From the NCBI RefSeq assembly GCF_000805335.1, contig NZ_KN708638.1, positions 5,221,874 through 5,285,873 on the forward strand: a DNA stretch of 64,000 nucleotides. Direction: 5' to 3'. The DNA is from Streptomyces sp. CT34 (GTDB lineage: Bacteria; Actinomycetota; Actinomycetes; Streptomycetales; Streptomycetaceae). The position numbers and the translations under genes were made by a program. The notes under the pieces are model-generated. The model searched no databases and was not told the DNA's origin. It was given only the letters and a program-made list of their open reading frames with translations. Below are positions 26,333 through 36,213 of the stretch, in pieces; within the stretch, counting starts at the first letter, position 1; each line of letters begins with the position of its first letter.

Positions 26333-27586
26333 TCATCCGGGCGCGTGCTGTGACGCGTCCGCGTCTTTCTCGCTGCCCTTTTCCCAGGCGTGTTTGAACG
26401 CGATTCCCAGATTGACCATGGGCGCCATCGGGCCGCCCAGCAGCATGGATCCACCCACTGCAATGGCTTCGCCCTTGTTGCTGGGAAGGAAGTAGCCGAG
26501 GCTTGTCAGGTCGTGCTTCCAGTCCACGAGAGTCTTGCCGGTCGACCCCCACCCGGCGGCCTTGCCGAGCTCATCGACCTTCGACTCCAGGATGGCTCCG
26601 CTGACTTTCCCCGCTACTTTGGCGGCATTGCTCAGACCGAACGAGGCTACCCCTAGTTCGTCCTCCAGCAACGTCCTGTCGCTGACGACGTCTTTGCCGG
26701 CGACGCTCTGTGCTGTCTTATGAAGCGCAAGCGCGGCCAGCGAACTGAGGCCGGAAACGGGTGCCATGACCTCCTCTGCCGGCGGAAAGCAGAATCCGAC
26801 TAATCCGGTGATGGTGCTGACGGTTGAGAGCACATCGCCAATGGCGGCAATCGCGTTGGCATGTTCCTTGACCCAGCGCCCGAGTAGCTGTTCGAAGTCT
26901 CCGATGGCTTTCGCCAGATCTTTGAAGCCCCTCAGTAGATCGTCGAAGAATCCCGGCCCTTCCGGAGCTTCTTTGGCGGCTTCCGACAGCGCTGACGCAG
27001 TGTTCGCAGCCAGTTCCTCGTGCTGTGAACGGATTTTTTTCGCGGCCTCGACGATGACCGAGAGCTGATCGCGTGCGTAGTTCTGCTCGTTGACGGCTTG
27101 GTCGTAGCGTTCCTTGGCGGATTCGAATTCGGCATCACTCATGACCGAGGGCCCCAGACCGCCGAAGATCTCCAGGTCCGGATTGTTGTCGGCGCGCTCC
27201 GCGCGCTTGCGGGCCGTCTTGGCGTCACTCTCGTACGAGTTCGCCGCAGCTTGCATAGCGGTCAGGTGTGACTGCCACGCGTCCAAGGCGTGGCGGGCGT
27301 GCTCGAAGCTCTTTCCTGCGGTGTCCAGCAGCTTCGGAAGGGGTTGGATCTTGGCACGGAACCCGTCTGAGGCCGCGCCGCTCCAGCTGATGCCTTTGTT
27401 GATGCCTTGGAGGGTCTCCGAGGCGCTCTCGATGTTCTTGTGAGCGCGATCCAGGTCCCCGACAAGATCTTCGATTGCCTGAAGCACCCCGGGTGCTGGA
27501 TTGAACCGCAGCCCAGAGAATTGACCGTTGTCCTCGTACGGATCTCCGTCGGAGTATCCCCAAATCCGCTCACCGAGGTTATACAT
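26333..27586 (-). CDS. Putative type VII-secreted protein (WXG-like N-terminal domain)
   Basis: A 417-aa protein. Its N-terminal 190 residues form a long helical hairpin characteristic of T7SS-delivered polymorphic proteins, with the turn motif SWSGAASDGF and an extended helical segment (AADSYE-like AANSYESDAKTARKRAERA). A central hydrophobic region (about 235-300, including AIAAIGDVLSTVSTITGLVG) and a final part with GGSMLLGGPMAPMVNLG follow. No known toxin domain is apparent at the C-terminus, so it may be a structural partner or carry an unrecognised effector. The ATG at 27586 with GGGGGG upstream was chosen. Confidence 0.7.
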   Translation of the reverse strand: MYNLGERIWGYSDGDPYEDNGQFSGLRFNPAPGVLQAIEDLVGDLDRAHKNIESASETLQGINKGISWSGAASDGFRAKIQPLPKLLDTAGKSFEHARHALDAWQSHLTAMQAAANSYESDAKTARKRAERADNNPDLEIFGGLGPSVMSDAEFESAKERYDQAVNEQNYARDQLSVIVEAAKKIRSQHEELAANTASALSEAAKEAPEGPGFFDDLLRGFKDLAKAIGDFEQLLGRWVKEHANAIAAIGDVLSTVSTITGLVGFCFPPAEEVMAPVSGLSSLAALALHKTAQSVAGKDVVSDRTLLEDELGVASFGLSNAAKVAGKVSGAILESKVDELGKAAGWGSTGKTLVDWKHDLTSLGYFLPSNKGEAIAVGGSMLLGGPMAPMVNLGIAFKHAWEKGSEKDADASQHAPG

Positions 27587-27625
27587 GTCCCCCCCGCCAT
27601 GCTGTGTCAATGGGTGATTTTTTCG

Positions 27626-27976
27626 CTAACCGAACGGGCTGGCCTGCGCGTCGGCGGCGGCCGGTCCTCCGCTCTGGTCGTGACCTTTGGCGAGAGCCTG
27701 ATGAATGGCACTGTCGGTCTCGTTGTATGCGCGCGCGGTGGTTTGCATCCCTTGGTGAATGGCATCGGTGATCTCTGCGATCTGCGAAATGCCGTATTCC
27801 CATGAATTCTTGAAGTCGGCCCCCGCTCTGTCGATCGGACTACTACCGAGATCGCTGAACGTTGCACTCCGCAAGTCGCTGCTGGCCTTTTTCATAGACT
27901 CGGTGCAGAGCTCCAGGCGCGTCGAGAGGGAGCTCAGCTCCTCGACATCGACCGTGAATTCCCCCGAACTGGACAC
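27626..27976 (-). CDS. Small WXG100/ESX-type helical protein with YxxxD tail signal
   Basis: A 116-aa helical protein resembling WXG100/ESX substrates. It has a central turn around FKNSWEYGISQIAE and, in the C-terminal helix, AYNETDSAI, which fits the YxxxD/E type VII export signal. The GTG at 27976 (VSSSGEFTVDVEELSSL) is preceded by GAGGGGG at some distance; the frame stays open upstream but degenerates. As the first gene of the locus it is the likely secretion partner of the 417-aa protein encoded 39 bp downstream. No EccC or other secretion machinery is encoded here. Confidence 0.65.
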   Translation of the reverse strand: MSSSGEFTVDVEELSSLSTRLELCTESMKKASSDLRSATFSDLGSSPIDRAGADFKNSWEYGISQIAEITDAIHQGMQTTARAYNETDSAIHQALAKGHDQSGGPAAADAQASPFG

Positions 27977-28129
27977 AGGCGTGTATTCCCCCTCGTCGTG
28001 GCGTGTCTGACGGCATGGGCGGCAAGAATAACAGGTGTGTATTTCGCCTGGCGATCTCATTGTCAACTTGTTAACGGCGTTGAAAGTTGGCTGAAAATCG
28101 CGCCCGCCTGCGGAGTCGGTGAAACGTCA

Positions 28130-28165
28130 ACGGCCATCACCCGCACACCCGCGGATGATGGCCGT
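28130..28165 (-). terminator. Hairpin terminator after class I fumarase
   Basis: A perfect 10-bp inverted repeat ACGGCCATCA / TGATGGCCGT (28130-28139 and 28156-28165) with a 16-base loop lies 41 bp beyond the fumarase stop in the direction of transcription. There is no U-tract, as is usual for Streptomyces hairpin terminators. Confidence 0.6.
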
Positions 28166-28205
28166 AAACGGACAGAACAGGAGGTAAGCCTGTAAGGGAT
28201 GAGCC

Positions 28206-29903
<1,698 letters not shown>

Positions 29904-30064
29904 TTGAGGGTGATTCCTTACTCGGAGGGGTGTGGCTGACGTCTACGGCAGCGCCAGAACAGCGTAGAACCCCGGCCGGCGGGGCCCGCTGTGAGGTAAG
30001 GCTCAGTGGGTACAGGTCGTGAGTTCCCTAGTCGCGATCTATCGCGTTTCGGTACGCTGTTGCC

Positions 30065-30958
30065 GTGGACGCTTCAGACAACGGGGGACGACCGGGCCCC
30101 GAGACCCCGCCCGGAACGCTTCAGAAGCAGCAGAGGCACGAGGAGCAGCGGGTGCGGCTGACCAAGGACGCCGCCCGGCCGCAGGGCAAACCGGTCGCCG
30201 AGGCGGACCTGCGCGCCTCGGACGCCGACCGCGACCGGATCGCCGAGATCCTGCGCGAGGCGCTCGCCGAGGGCCGGCTGGACGCCGAGGAGCACGCCGA
30301 GCGGATCGACGCGGTCTACCGCGCCAAGACCATCGGCGAACTGGAGCCCGTCGTAAGGGACTTGCCCGTGGCGGGCGACAACGGCCGGCAGCCCGGCCCG
30401 GCGTACGACGCCGTGCAGACCGGCCACCTTCCCGACCAGAGCCTCGTCGCGATCTTCAGCGCCGCCGCCCGCAAGGGCCGCTGGCGGGTCCCGGCGCGGA
30501 TCAACGCGGTCGCGGTCTTCGGGAGCGTGGAGATCGATCTGACCGAGGCGGTCTTCCCCCAGCAGCAGATCCAGATCAACGTCACCTCCGTCTTCGGCAG
30601 TGTCGAGATCCGGGTCCCGGAGAACATCACGCTGCGCAGCAGCGGCTCGGGCATCCTGGGCAGCTTCGAGGCCGAGACGAACGACGCGGTGGACCCCGAC
30701 GCCCCGGTCGTGCACGTCAACGGCTTCGCGCTGCTGGGCAGTGTGGAGGCCAGGCCGAAGCGCGGCGCCTGGATCCACGATCTGCACGACCGGCTGCGCG
30801 ACCAGCGCCGGGAGCGCCACGAGCGGCTCGACCGGCTGCGCGCCGAGCGGCACGAGCGGATGGACCGCCTGCGGACGGAGCGGCACGAGCTGATGGACCG
30901 GCGGCGGGCCGAGCGCCGGGAGCGGCGGGACGAACGGCGCGACCGCCACCGCGGCTGA
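30065..30958 (+). CDS. DUF1707 / LiaF-like protein with charged repeat tail
   Basis: A 297-aa protein. The DUF1707 domain is at about residues 48-105 (LRASDADRDRIAEILREAL, AEERIDAVYRA-like). A LiaF/DUF2154-type beta region follows at about 145-235 (AVAVFGSVEIDL, TSVFGSVEIRVP, GFALLGSVEA). The last 55 residues are a strongly charged helix with repeats of RLRxERHERMD. The GTG at 30065 lacks a ribosome site; TACGCT lies 7-12 bases upstream, so a leaderless message is possible. It is encoded alone, before the WhiB-like gene. DUF1707 proteins are thought to act in envelope sensing. Confidence 0.8.
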   Translation: MDASDNGGRPGPETPPGTLQKQQRHEEQRVRLTKDAARPQGKPVAEADLRASDADRDRIAEILREALAEGRLDAEEHAERIDAVYRAKTIGELEPVVRDLPVAGDNGRQPGPAYDAVQTGHLPDQSLVAIFSAAARKGRWRVPARINAVAVFGSVEIDLTEAVFPQQQIQINVTSVFGSVEIRVPENITLRSSGSGILGSFEAETNDAVDPDAPVVHVNGFALLGSVEARPKRGAWIHDLHDRLRDQRRERHERLDRLRAERHERMDRLRTERHELMDRRRAERRERRDERRDRHRG

Positions 30959-31234
30959 CCGGACCGGCGGCGCGGCCCGACGGGCCGGTCGGCAGGAGGA
31001 CCGATGACGGTTCCGCCGGCGGTACGGCGGCTGACGGGCGGCGACCCGGCCCGTTGACGGGGGCGCCGCCCGCCGCGCCCCGCGCTCCCGATCGCCACGG
31101 TGTGCATAAGCGTGCGTACAGCGGGTAGGGCTGGTGCATCGTCTCTCGTACGGCTGCGGGGTGCGAAAAAGGCCGTGCGCAGCGAGACGGGCAAGGGTGA
31201 TTTCTCTCGCCGAAGCCGTCGTCAGGAGTAGACC

Positions 31235-31594
31235 GTGCTGCTACCGCATCAGCCCCTGCAGGATGCCGCTGTCGTACCGTCCCCGCGGGTGCCCGCTCGC
31301 GACGAGGCCGGCCCCTGGCATTCGGAGGCGGTGTGCCGCCGGGACGAAGCCGGGCTGTTCTTCGCCCCGTCCAAGGAGCCGACCGCCGCACGGCTGGCAA
31401 GGGAGGAAGCCGCGAAGCGGGTCTGTGCCCGCTGCCCCGTGATGGTCGAGTGCCGGGAGCACGCGCTGCTCCAGCCGGAACCGTACGGCGTCTGGGGCGG
31501 TCTGACCGCGGCCGAGCGCCGGGTGGTGCTGACCCGGCGCCGGCGCCGTGAGGCGGAGCTCCAGCGCGCCGCCCATATGCCCGCCGCCGGCTGA
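31235..31594 (+). CDS. WhiB-family iron-sulfur regulator
   Basis: A 119-aa Wbl protein. The four cluster cysteines C34, C64, C67 and C73 are in the canonical spacing (CxxC then x5 C), followed by the GVWGGL beta-turn (85-90) and a basic C-terminus RRVVLTRRRRRE that contacts DNA and sigma factor. AGGAG lies six bases before the GTG start. By position between the DUF1707 gene and glpX it corresponds to the gene I recall as wblI in S. coelicolor, but that label is not certain, so no symbol is given. Confidence 0.93.
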   Translation: MLLPHQPLQDAAVVPSPRVPARDEAGPWHSEAVCRRDEAGLFFAPSKEPTAARLAREEAAKRVCARCPVMVECREHALLQPEPYGVWGGLTAAERRVVLTRRRRREAELQRAAHMPAAG

Positions 31595-31736
31595 CCGCCG
31601 GACCGTCGGGCCGTATGGACCGTTTCGCCCCCGCCGGAGAGTCTCCGACGGGGGCGAAGTGTCTGTGCGCGGCGTGCCGTTGAGCGGTGCGCCGGTGCCG
31701 GGCGCGGTCAGGGCGGAGCCGTCGCGGGAGCCGGCC

Positions 31737-32768
31737 TCAGCTCGGGCGCTCGAAGTCGACCGAGCTGTACGCGCGCAGCTTGGAGAGCCGGTGCTGGGAG
31801 TCGATCTGCCGGATGGTGCCCGACTTGGAGCGCATGACCAGGGACTGGGTGTAGGCCGTCTCGGCGCGGTAGCGGACGCCGCGCAGCAGCTCGCCGTCGG
31901 TGATGCCGGTGGCGACGAAGAAGACGTTGTCGCCGCGGACCAGGTCGTCGATCTGGAGGACCTTGTCCAGGTCGTGGCCGGCGTCGAGGGCGCGCCGGCG
32001 CTCCTCGTCGTTCTTGGGCCACAGCTTGCCCTGGAAGGTGCCGCCCAGGCACTTCAGCGCACAGGCCGCGATGATGCCTTCGGGCGTACCGCCGATGCCC
32101 AGCAGCAGGTCGACGCCGGTGCCCTCGCGGGCCGCCATGATGGCGCCGGCGACATCGCCGTCGGAGATGAACTTGATCCGGGCGCCGGCCTCCCGGACCT
32201 CCTTGACCAGGCTCTCGTGGCGCGGCCGGTCCAGGATGACGACGGTGACGTCCTCGACCGCGGACTTCTTCGCCTTGGCGATCCGCTTGATGTTCACCGC
32301 CACCGGGGCCGTGATGTCGACGAACTCCGCCGCCTCCGGGCCGGTCGCCAGCTTGTCCATGTAGAAGACCGCGGACGGGTCGAACATCGAGCCGCGCTCG
32401 GCGACCGCCATCACGGACACCGCGTTGGCCATGCCCTTGGCGGTCAGCGTCGTGCCGTCCACCGGGTCCACGGCCACATCGCACTCGGGGCCGGTGCCGT
32501 CGCCGACCCGCTCGCCGTTGTAGAGCATCGGGGCGTTGTCCTTCTCGCCCTCCCCGATGACCACGACGCCGTCCATCGAGACGGTGTGGATCAGGGCGCG
32601 CATGGCCCGCACCGCAGCGCCGTCCGCGCCGTTCTTGTCACCACGGCCCACCCAGCGGCCCGATGCCATGGCACCGGCCTCGGTCACCCGTACCAGTTCC
32701 AGGGCGAGGTTGCGGTCCGGCGCCTCCGGGCTGACTTCGAGTTGGGACGGGAGATGATGCTCGGTCAT
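31737..32768 (-). CDS. glpX: Class II fructose-1,6-bisphosphatase GlpX
   Basis: A 343-aa gluconeogenic enzyme removing the C1 phosphate of fructose-1,6-bisphosphate. It has the metal and phosphate motifs GEGEKDNAPML, VAVDPVDGTTLTAKG and the C-terminal GIGGTPEGIIAA. The ATG at 32768 is preceded by AAAGGTG; the longer open frame upstream reads through the neighbouring promoter region. It diverges from the DUF4245 gene. Confidence 0.94.
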   Translation of the reverse strand: MTEHHLPSQLEVSPEAPDRNLALELVRVTEAGAMASGRWVGRGDKNGADGAAVRAMRALIHTVSMDGVVVIGEGEKDNAPMLYNGERVGDGTGPECDVAVDPVDGTTLTAKGMANAVSVMAVAERGSMFDPSAVFYMDKLATGPEAAEFVDITAPVAVNIKRIAKAKKSAVEDVTVVILDRPRHESLVKEVREAGARIKFISDGDVAGAIMAAREGTGVDLLLGIGGTPEGIIAACALKCLGGTFQGKLWPKNDEERRRALDAGHDLDKVLQIDDLVRGDNVFFVATGITDGELLRGVRYRAETAYTQSLVMRSKSGTIRQIDSQHRLSKLRAYSSVDFERPS

Positions 32769-32976
32769 CGAGCGCACCTTTCTGTACGGCGACGGCCGGA
32801 TTGACGAGGGTGAGCACGACTTTATCGGTAGGCCGCGAAAATGAGCAGAGGGGGCTTCGCATGAGCAAGCCCTCGGCCAGGTCGCGGCGGGGCCGGCCGG
32901 CGGACCGTCTGCGCAGGTGAGTGGCGTCCCAGGGGGGCGTGTCCGGGTCCCGGCGGTCATGGGGGACGATAGGGAC

Positions 32977-33522
32977 GTGGCTGGTATGCGAGGCAGGCAA
33001 AGGGTGCAGGACATGGTCCTGTCACTGGCGGTGATCGGCGTCCTGGTCGGGGCGATCTATTTCTTCATTCCGCACGACGACAGCGCGGGCGCCGAGAAGA
33101 ACGCGGTCAAGACGGTCGACTACCGCGTCGAGATCACCACGGCCCGGCGCGCGGCACCGTACCCGGTCGCCGCTCCCGAGGGCCTGCCGCCGAGCTGGCG
33201 GGCCACCTCCGTCTCGTACAAGGCGAGCGAGGACGGCAAGGGCGGGGCCTGGCACCTGGGCATGCTGGACCCGGAACAGGAGTACGCGGCCATCGAGCAG
33301 AGCGACGCCGCCCCGAAGAAGTTCATCCAGGACGTCACGCTGGGCGCCACGAAGGCCGAGGGCGAGCAGGCCGTCGGCGGCAAGAAGTGGGACCGCTACC
33401 AGGGCGACACGTACAAGGCGCTGGTCCATGAGGAGCCCGGGGTGACCACGGTCGTCACCGGCACCGCCCCCTACGGACGGCTCGCGGAGCTGGCCGCGGC
33501 CCTGGTGGCGAAGAAGGGCTGA
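32977..33522 (+). CDS. DUF4245 membrane-anchored protein
   Basis: A 181-aa protein with an N-terminal membrane anchor (residues 12-32, MVLSLAVIGVLVGAIYFFI) and an extracytoplasmic DUF4245 domain (PSWRATSVSYKASEDG, GGKKWDRYQGDTYKALV). The function is unknown. The GTG at 32977 was chosen. GATAGG lies six to seven bases upstream, so transcription could start at or near this codon and the message be leaderless. It diverges from glpX, a pairing I recall as conserved in Streptomyces. Confidence 0.82.
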   Translation: MAGMRGRQRVQDMVLSLAVIGVLVGAIYFFIPHDDSAGAEKNAVKTVDYRVEITTARRAAPYPVAAPEGLPPSWRATSVSYKASEDGKGGAWHLGMLDPEQEYAAIEQSDAAPKKFIQDVTLGATKAEGEQAVGGKKWDRYQGDTYKALVHEEPGVTTVVTGTAPYGRLAELAAALVAKKG

Positions 33523-33566
33523 CGGAGACGGAGCCGAGGGCCGGGTGCACGAGCCCCGGCAGTGGA

Positions 33567-33617
33567 GGTACGACGAGGCCGCCGCACCCGGGGGGGGGGC
33601 GGCGGCCTCGTCGTACC
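33567..33617. terminator. Strong bidirectional hairpin terminator
   Basis: A perfect 19-bp inverted repeat (33567-33585 with 33599-33617, arms beginning GGTACGACGAGG and ending CGTCGTACC) closes a 13-base loop containing most of a ten-G run (33590-33599). It stands between the converging DUF4245 and nitroreductase genes and would serve both. The G-run is a place where sequencing errors are likely. Confidence 0.85.
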
Positions 33618-33644
33618 ATCCACCGGCGTCCGCCGCGGAGCGGA

Positions 33645-34238
33645 TCAGACGGTGGCGACGGCCTCGTCGAAGGCCAGCCGCGGCGAGCGCGGGAAGAAGG
33701 CGTCGGTGCCCGGCTTGCCGATGTTGATGACCAGGAAGGACTTCTGCTTGCCGTCGCCGAAGAACTCCTTGTCGATGGCGGTGAAGTCGAAGCCGGTCAT
33801 CGGGCCGGCGGCCAGGCCGGCGGCGCGGATGCCGAGGATGAAGTAGCCGGCCTGGAGGGTGGCGTTCTGGGTGCCGGCGGCCTCGCGGACGGCGGCCTCG
33901 GAGAAGAAGGTGTCCTTGATGCCCGGGGCGTGCGGGAAGAGCTGCGGAAGCCTCTCGTGGAAGTCCAGGTCCACGGAGAGGATCACGGTCAGCGGCGCGG
34001 CCAGCGTCTTCGGGCCGTTGGCCCCCATGGCGTGCTCGACCAGGCGCTTACGGGCGTACTCGGAACGGACCATGGTGATCCGCAGCGGCGACTGGTTGAA
34101 GGCGGTCGGGGCGAACTTCACCAGGTCGTAGATGGCCTGGACCTGCTCGTCCGTCACCGGCTCGTCCGTGAACGTGTTGGCGGTCTGGGCCTCGCGGAAC
34201 AGCAGGTCCTGAGCGGCGGCGTCAAGGGCGAGAGACAT
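33645..34238 (-). CDS. Nitroreductase-fold protein of the malonic semialdehyde reductase (RutE/HadB-like) family
   Basis: A 197-aa FMN-dependent oxidoreductase-fold protein. The N-terminus LFREAQTANTFTDEPV with FAPTAFNQSPLRI, and the later GYFILGIRAAGLAAGPMTGFD and NIGKPG, are typical of the RutE/HadB-like branch, which reduces malonic semialdehyde or related substrates. The ATG at 34238 has a GAGGTGC-type ribosome site. The actual substrate in Streptomyces is not known. It is encoded alone, ending at a strong terminator. Confidence 0.85.
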   Translation of the reverse strand: MSLALDAAAQDLLFREAQTANTFTDEPVTDEQVQAIYDLVKFAPTAFNQSPLRITMVRSEYARKRLVEHAMGANGPKTLAAPLTVILSVDLDFHERLPQLFPHAPGIKDTFFSEAAVREAAGTQNATLQAGYFILGIRAAGLAAGPMTGFDFTAIDKEFFGDGKQKSFLVINIGKPGTDAFFPRSPRLAFDEAVATV

Positions 34239-34392
34239 GGGAGCACCTCGGAGGTCGGGTGGGCTACGGATCTGTGGCGACTGCGGCGTCCACGGGAAAC
34301 CACTGTAGCGCCGATAGATTAAGGTTCAACTAACGGCTGGCAACTGTGAGTGGATTCACGGGACGGCGGTGATCTTTCGGACTCCGGAAGGG

Positions 34393-34510
34393 TGCTGTCT
34401 CCAGCGCAGCTCCAGCGCCACTGCCTCCAGGGCTGCGGCCTCCAGCGTCACTGTCTCCAGCGTCACTGACTCCAGCGCCGCGGTCTCTACCGCCGCTGCC
34501 TCCGACGCCG
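34393..34510. repeat. Degenerate CTCCAGCG(T/C)CACTG minisatellite
   Basis: About seven to eight imperfect units of 14-15 bp based on CTCCAGCGTCACTG lie in the gap downstream of xseB. No reading frame through them looks coding. They may be a slippage product. Confidence 0.45.
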
Positions 34511-34527
34511 CGGCGCCCGCCGCTCCG

Positions 34528-34815
34528 TCAGCCGGCCGTGCCCTCGTCGTCCTCGTCGCCCCCGGCCTCCGCCTCCGACGGCTCTGCCAGTGCCGCGTCC
34601 AGACGGGCCCGCGCGCCGTCCAGCCAGCGGCGGCAGACCTTCGCCAGCTCCTCGCCGCGCTCCCAGAGGGCGAGCGACTCCTCCAGCGTCGTGCCGCCGG
34701 CCTCCAGGCGGCGGACGACCTCGATCAGCTCGTCGCGCGCCTGCTCGTAGCCGAGCGTGGAGTCCACCGGCGCCACCCCGGCCGGGGCCGCCACCGCGTC
34801 ATCCGTCTTTGCCAT
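34528..34815 (-). CDS. xseB: Exonuclease VII small subunit
   Basis: A 95-aa helical protein containing the XseB core GYEQARDELIEVVRRLEAGG and LEESLALWERGEEL, followed by an acidic tail. With XseA it forms the single-strand DNA exonuclease VII. The ATG at 34815 follows GGGAGAT. It lies 89 bp downstream of xseA on the same strand, the standard order in Streptomyces. Confidence 0.92.
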   Translation of the reverse strand: MAKTDDAVAAPAGVAPVDSTLGYEQARDELIEVVRRLEAGGTTLEESLALWERGEELAKVCRRWLDGARARLDAALAEPSEAEAGGDEDDEGTAG

Positions 34816-34904
34816 ATCTCCCAATCTCCCACCCTGTGAGTGCGTATGTGTCTGTTGAGTGCGCATGTGGCTGTTCTGCCTGTGCCGGAGCCCGGGGACG
34901 GCGG

Positions 34905-36131
34905 TCACGGCGCGGCGTCCGGGACGCCGGCCACCCGCACCCGGAACTCGCCCTCGGCCACCCTGGCGCGCAACTCCTCGTCCTCGCCCACCTCTTGAGG
35001 CGAGCGCACCGCCGCCCCGTCCGGCTTCTGGAGCACCGCATAGCCGCGCTCCAGCGTCGCCTTGGGGGAGAGCGCGACCACCCGCGCCAGGGTGTGCACC
35101 AGCTCGGAGTCGGCGCGGTCCAGCAGATGCCCCAGCGTCCGCCGGCCGCGCTCCAGCAGGGCGGTGACCTGCTCCTCGCGGTCCGCCACCATCCGGTGCG
35201 GGTGCTGTATCGACGGGCGGTGCAGGGTGGCCGTGAGCCCCCGCGTCTCGCGGTCCAGGAAGCCGCCGAGCGCGCGCCGGGCCCGCTCCCGCAGCTGCTC
35301 GACCCGGGCCAGTTCCTCGCCGACGTCCGGCACCACCTTCTTCGCCGCGTCCGTGGGCGTCGAGGCGCGCAGATCGGCGACCAGGTCGAGCAGCGGGCTG
35401 TCCGGTTCATGGCCGATCGCGGAGACCACCGGCGTACGGGCCGCGCCGACCGCCCGCACCAGCTGCTCGTCGGAGAACGGCAGCAGATCCTCCACGCTGC
35501 CGCCGCCGCGCGCCACGATGATCACGTCCACCTCGGGCAGTGCGTCCAGCTCCTGCACCGCCGCGATCACCCCGGGCACCGCGTGCACCCCCTGCACCGG
35601 CACGTTGCGCACCTCGAAGCGGACGGCCGGCCAGCGGTGCCGGGCGTTCTCCAGCACATCGCGCTCGGCGGCGCTGGCCCGGCCGCAGACCAGACCGATC
35701 AGCTGCGGCAGGAACGGCAGCGGCCGCTTGCGGTCCGCCGCGAACAGCCCCTCGGCCGCCAGCGTCTTCTTCAACTGCTCCAGCCGCGCCAGGAGTTCAC
35801 CGACCCCGACCGGCCGGATCTCGGCAGCCCGCAGCGACAGCTGGCCGCGCGGCGCGTACCACTCCGGCTTGGCGTGCACCACCACCCGGGCGCCCTCGCT
35901 CACCACCTCGGAGACCTTGTCGAAGACCTGGCGGTAGCACGTCACGCTCACCGAGATGTCGTACGACGGATCGCGCAGCGTCAGGAACACCACGCCCGCG
36001 CCCGGGCGCCGGGAGAGCTGGGTGATCTGCCCCTCGACCCACACCGCGCCGAGCCGGTCGATCCACCCGCCGATGAGCCGGGACACCTCGCCGACCGGGA
36101 TCGGCGCTTCCGGAGACGTAGAGACAGCCAT
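34905..36131 (-). CDS. xseA: Exonuclease VII large subunit
   Basis: A 408-aa catalytic subunit of exonuclease VII. The N-terminal OB-fold is at about residues 12-110 (WVEGQITQLSRRPGAGVVFLTLRD), followed by the nuclease core with VIIVARGGGSVEDLLPF and AIGHEPDSPLLD, then coiled-coil and C-terminal segments that assemble with XseB. The ATG at 36131 (MAVSTSPEAP) was preferred to a start eight codons earlier; the ribosome site is weak in both cases. Confidence 0.94.
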   Translation of the reverse strand: MAVSTSPEAPIPVGEVSRLIGGWIDRLGAVWVEGQITQLSRRPGAGVVFLTLRDPSYDISVSVTCYRQVFDKVSEVVSEGARVVVHAKPEWYAPRGQLSLRAAEIRPVGVGELLARLEQLKKTLAAEGLFAADRKRPLPFLPQLIGLVCGRASAAERDVLENARHRWPAVRFEVRNVPVQGVHAVPGVIAAVQELDALPEVDVIIVARGGGSVEDLLPFSDEQLVRAVGAARTPVVSAIGHEPDSPLLDLVADLRASTPTDAAKKVVPDVGEELARVEQLRERARRALGGFLDRETRGLTATLHRPSIQHPHRMVADREEQVTALLERGRRTLGHLLDRADSELVHTLARVVALSPKATLERGYAVLQKPDGAAVRSPQEVGEDEELRARVAEGEFRVRVAGVPDAAP

Positions 36132-36213
36132 ACGAGCGAGAGTAGCGGCGGCCACCGACAGTGTCGGTCCGGCGGCGCAGCGGGACCGGCCTGCCCGGCC
36201 GCGGACGCCGGTG

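Noticed and set aside
34369..34839. A plus-strand ORF over the CTCCAGCG repeats and xseB
   Set aside because: It is low-complexity Ala/Ser/Arg-rich, antisense to xseB and has no ribosome site.
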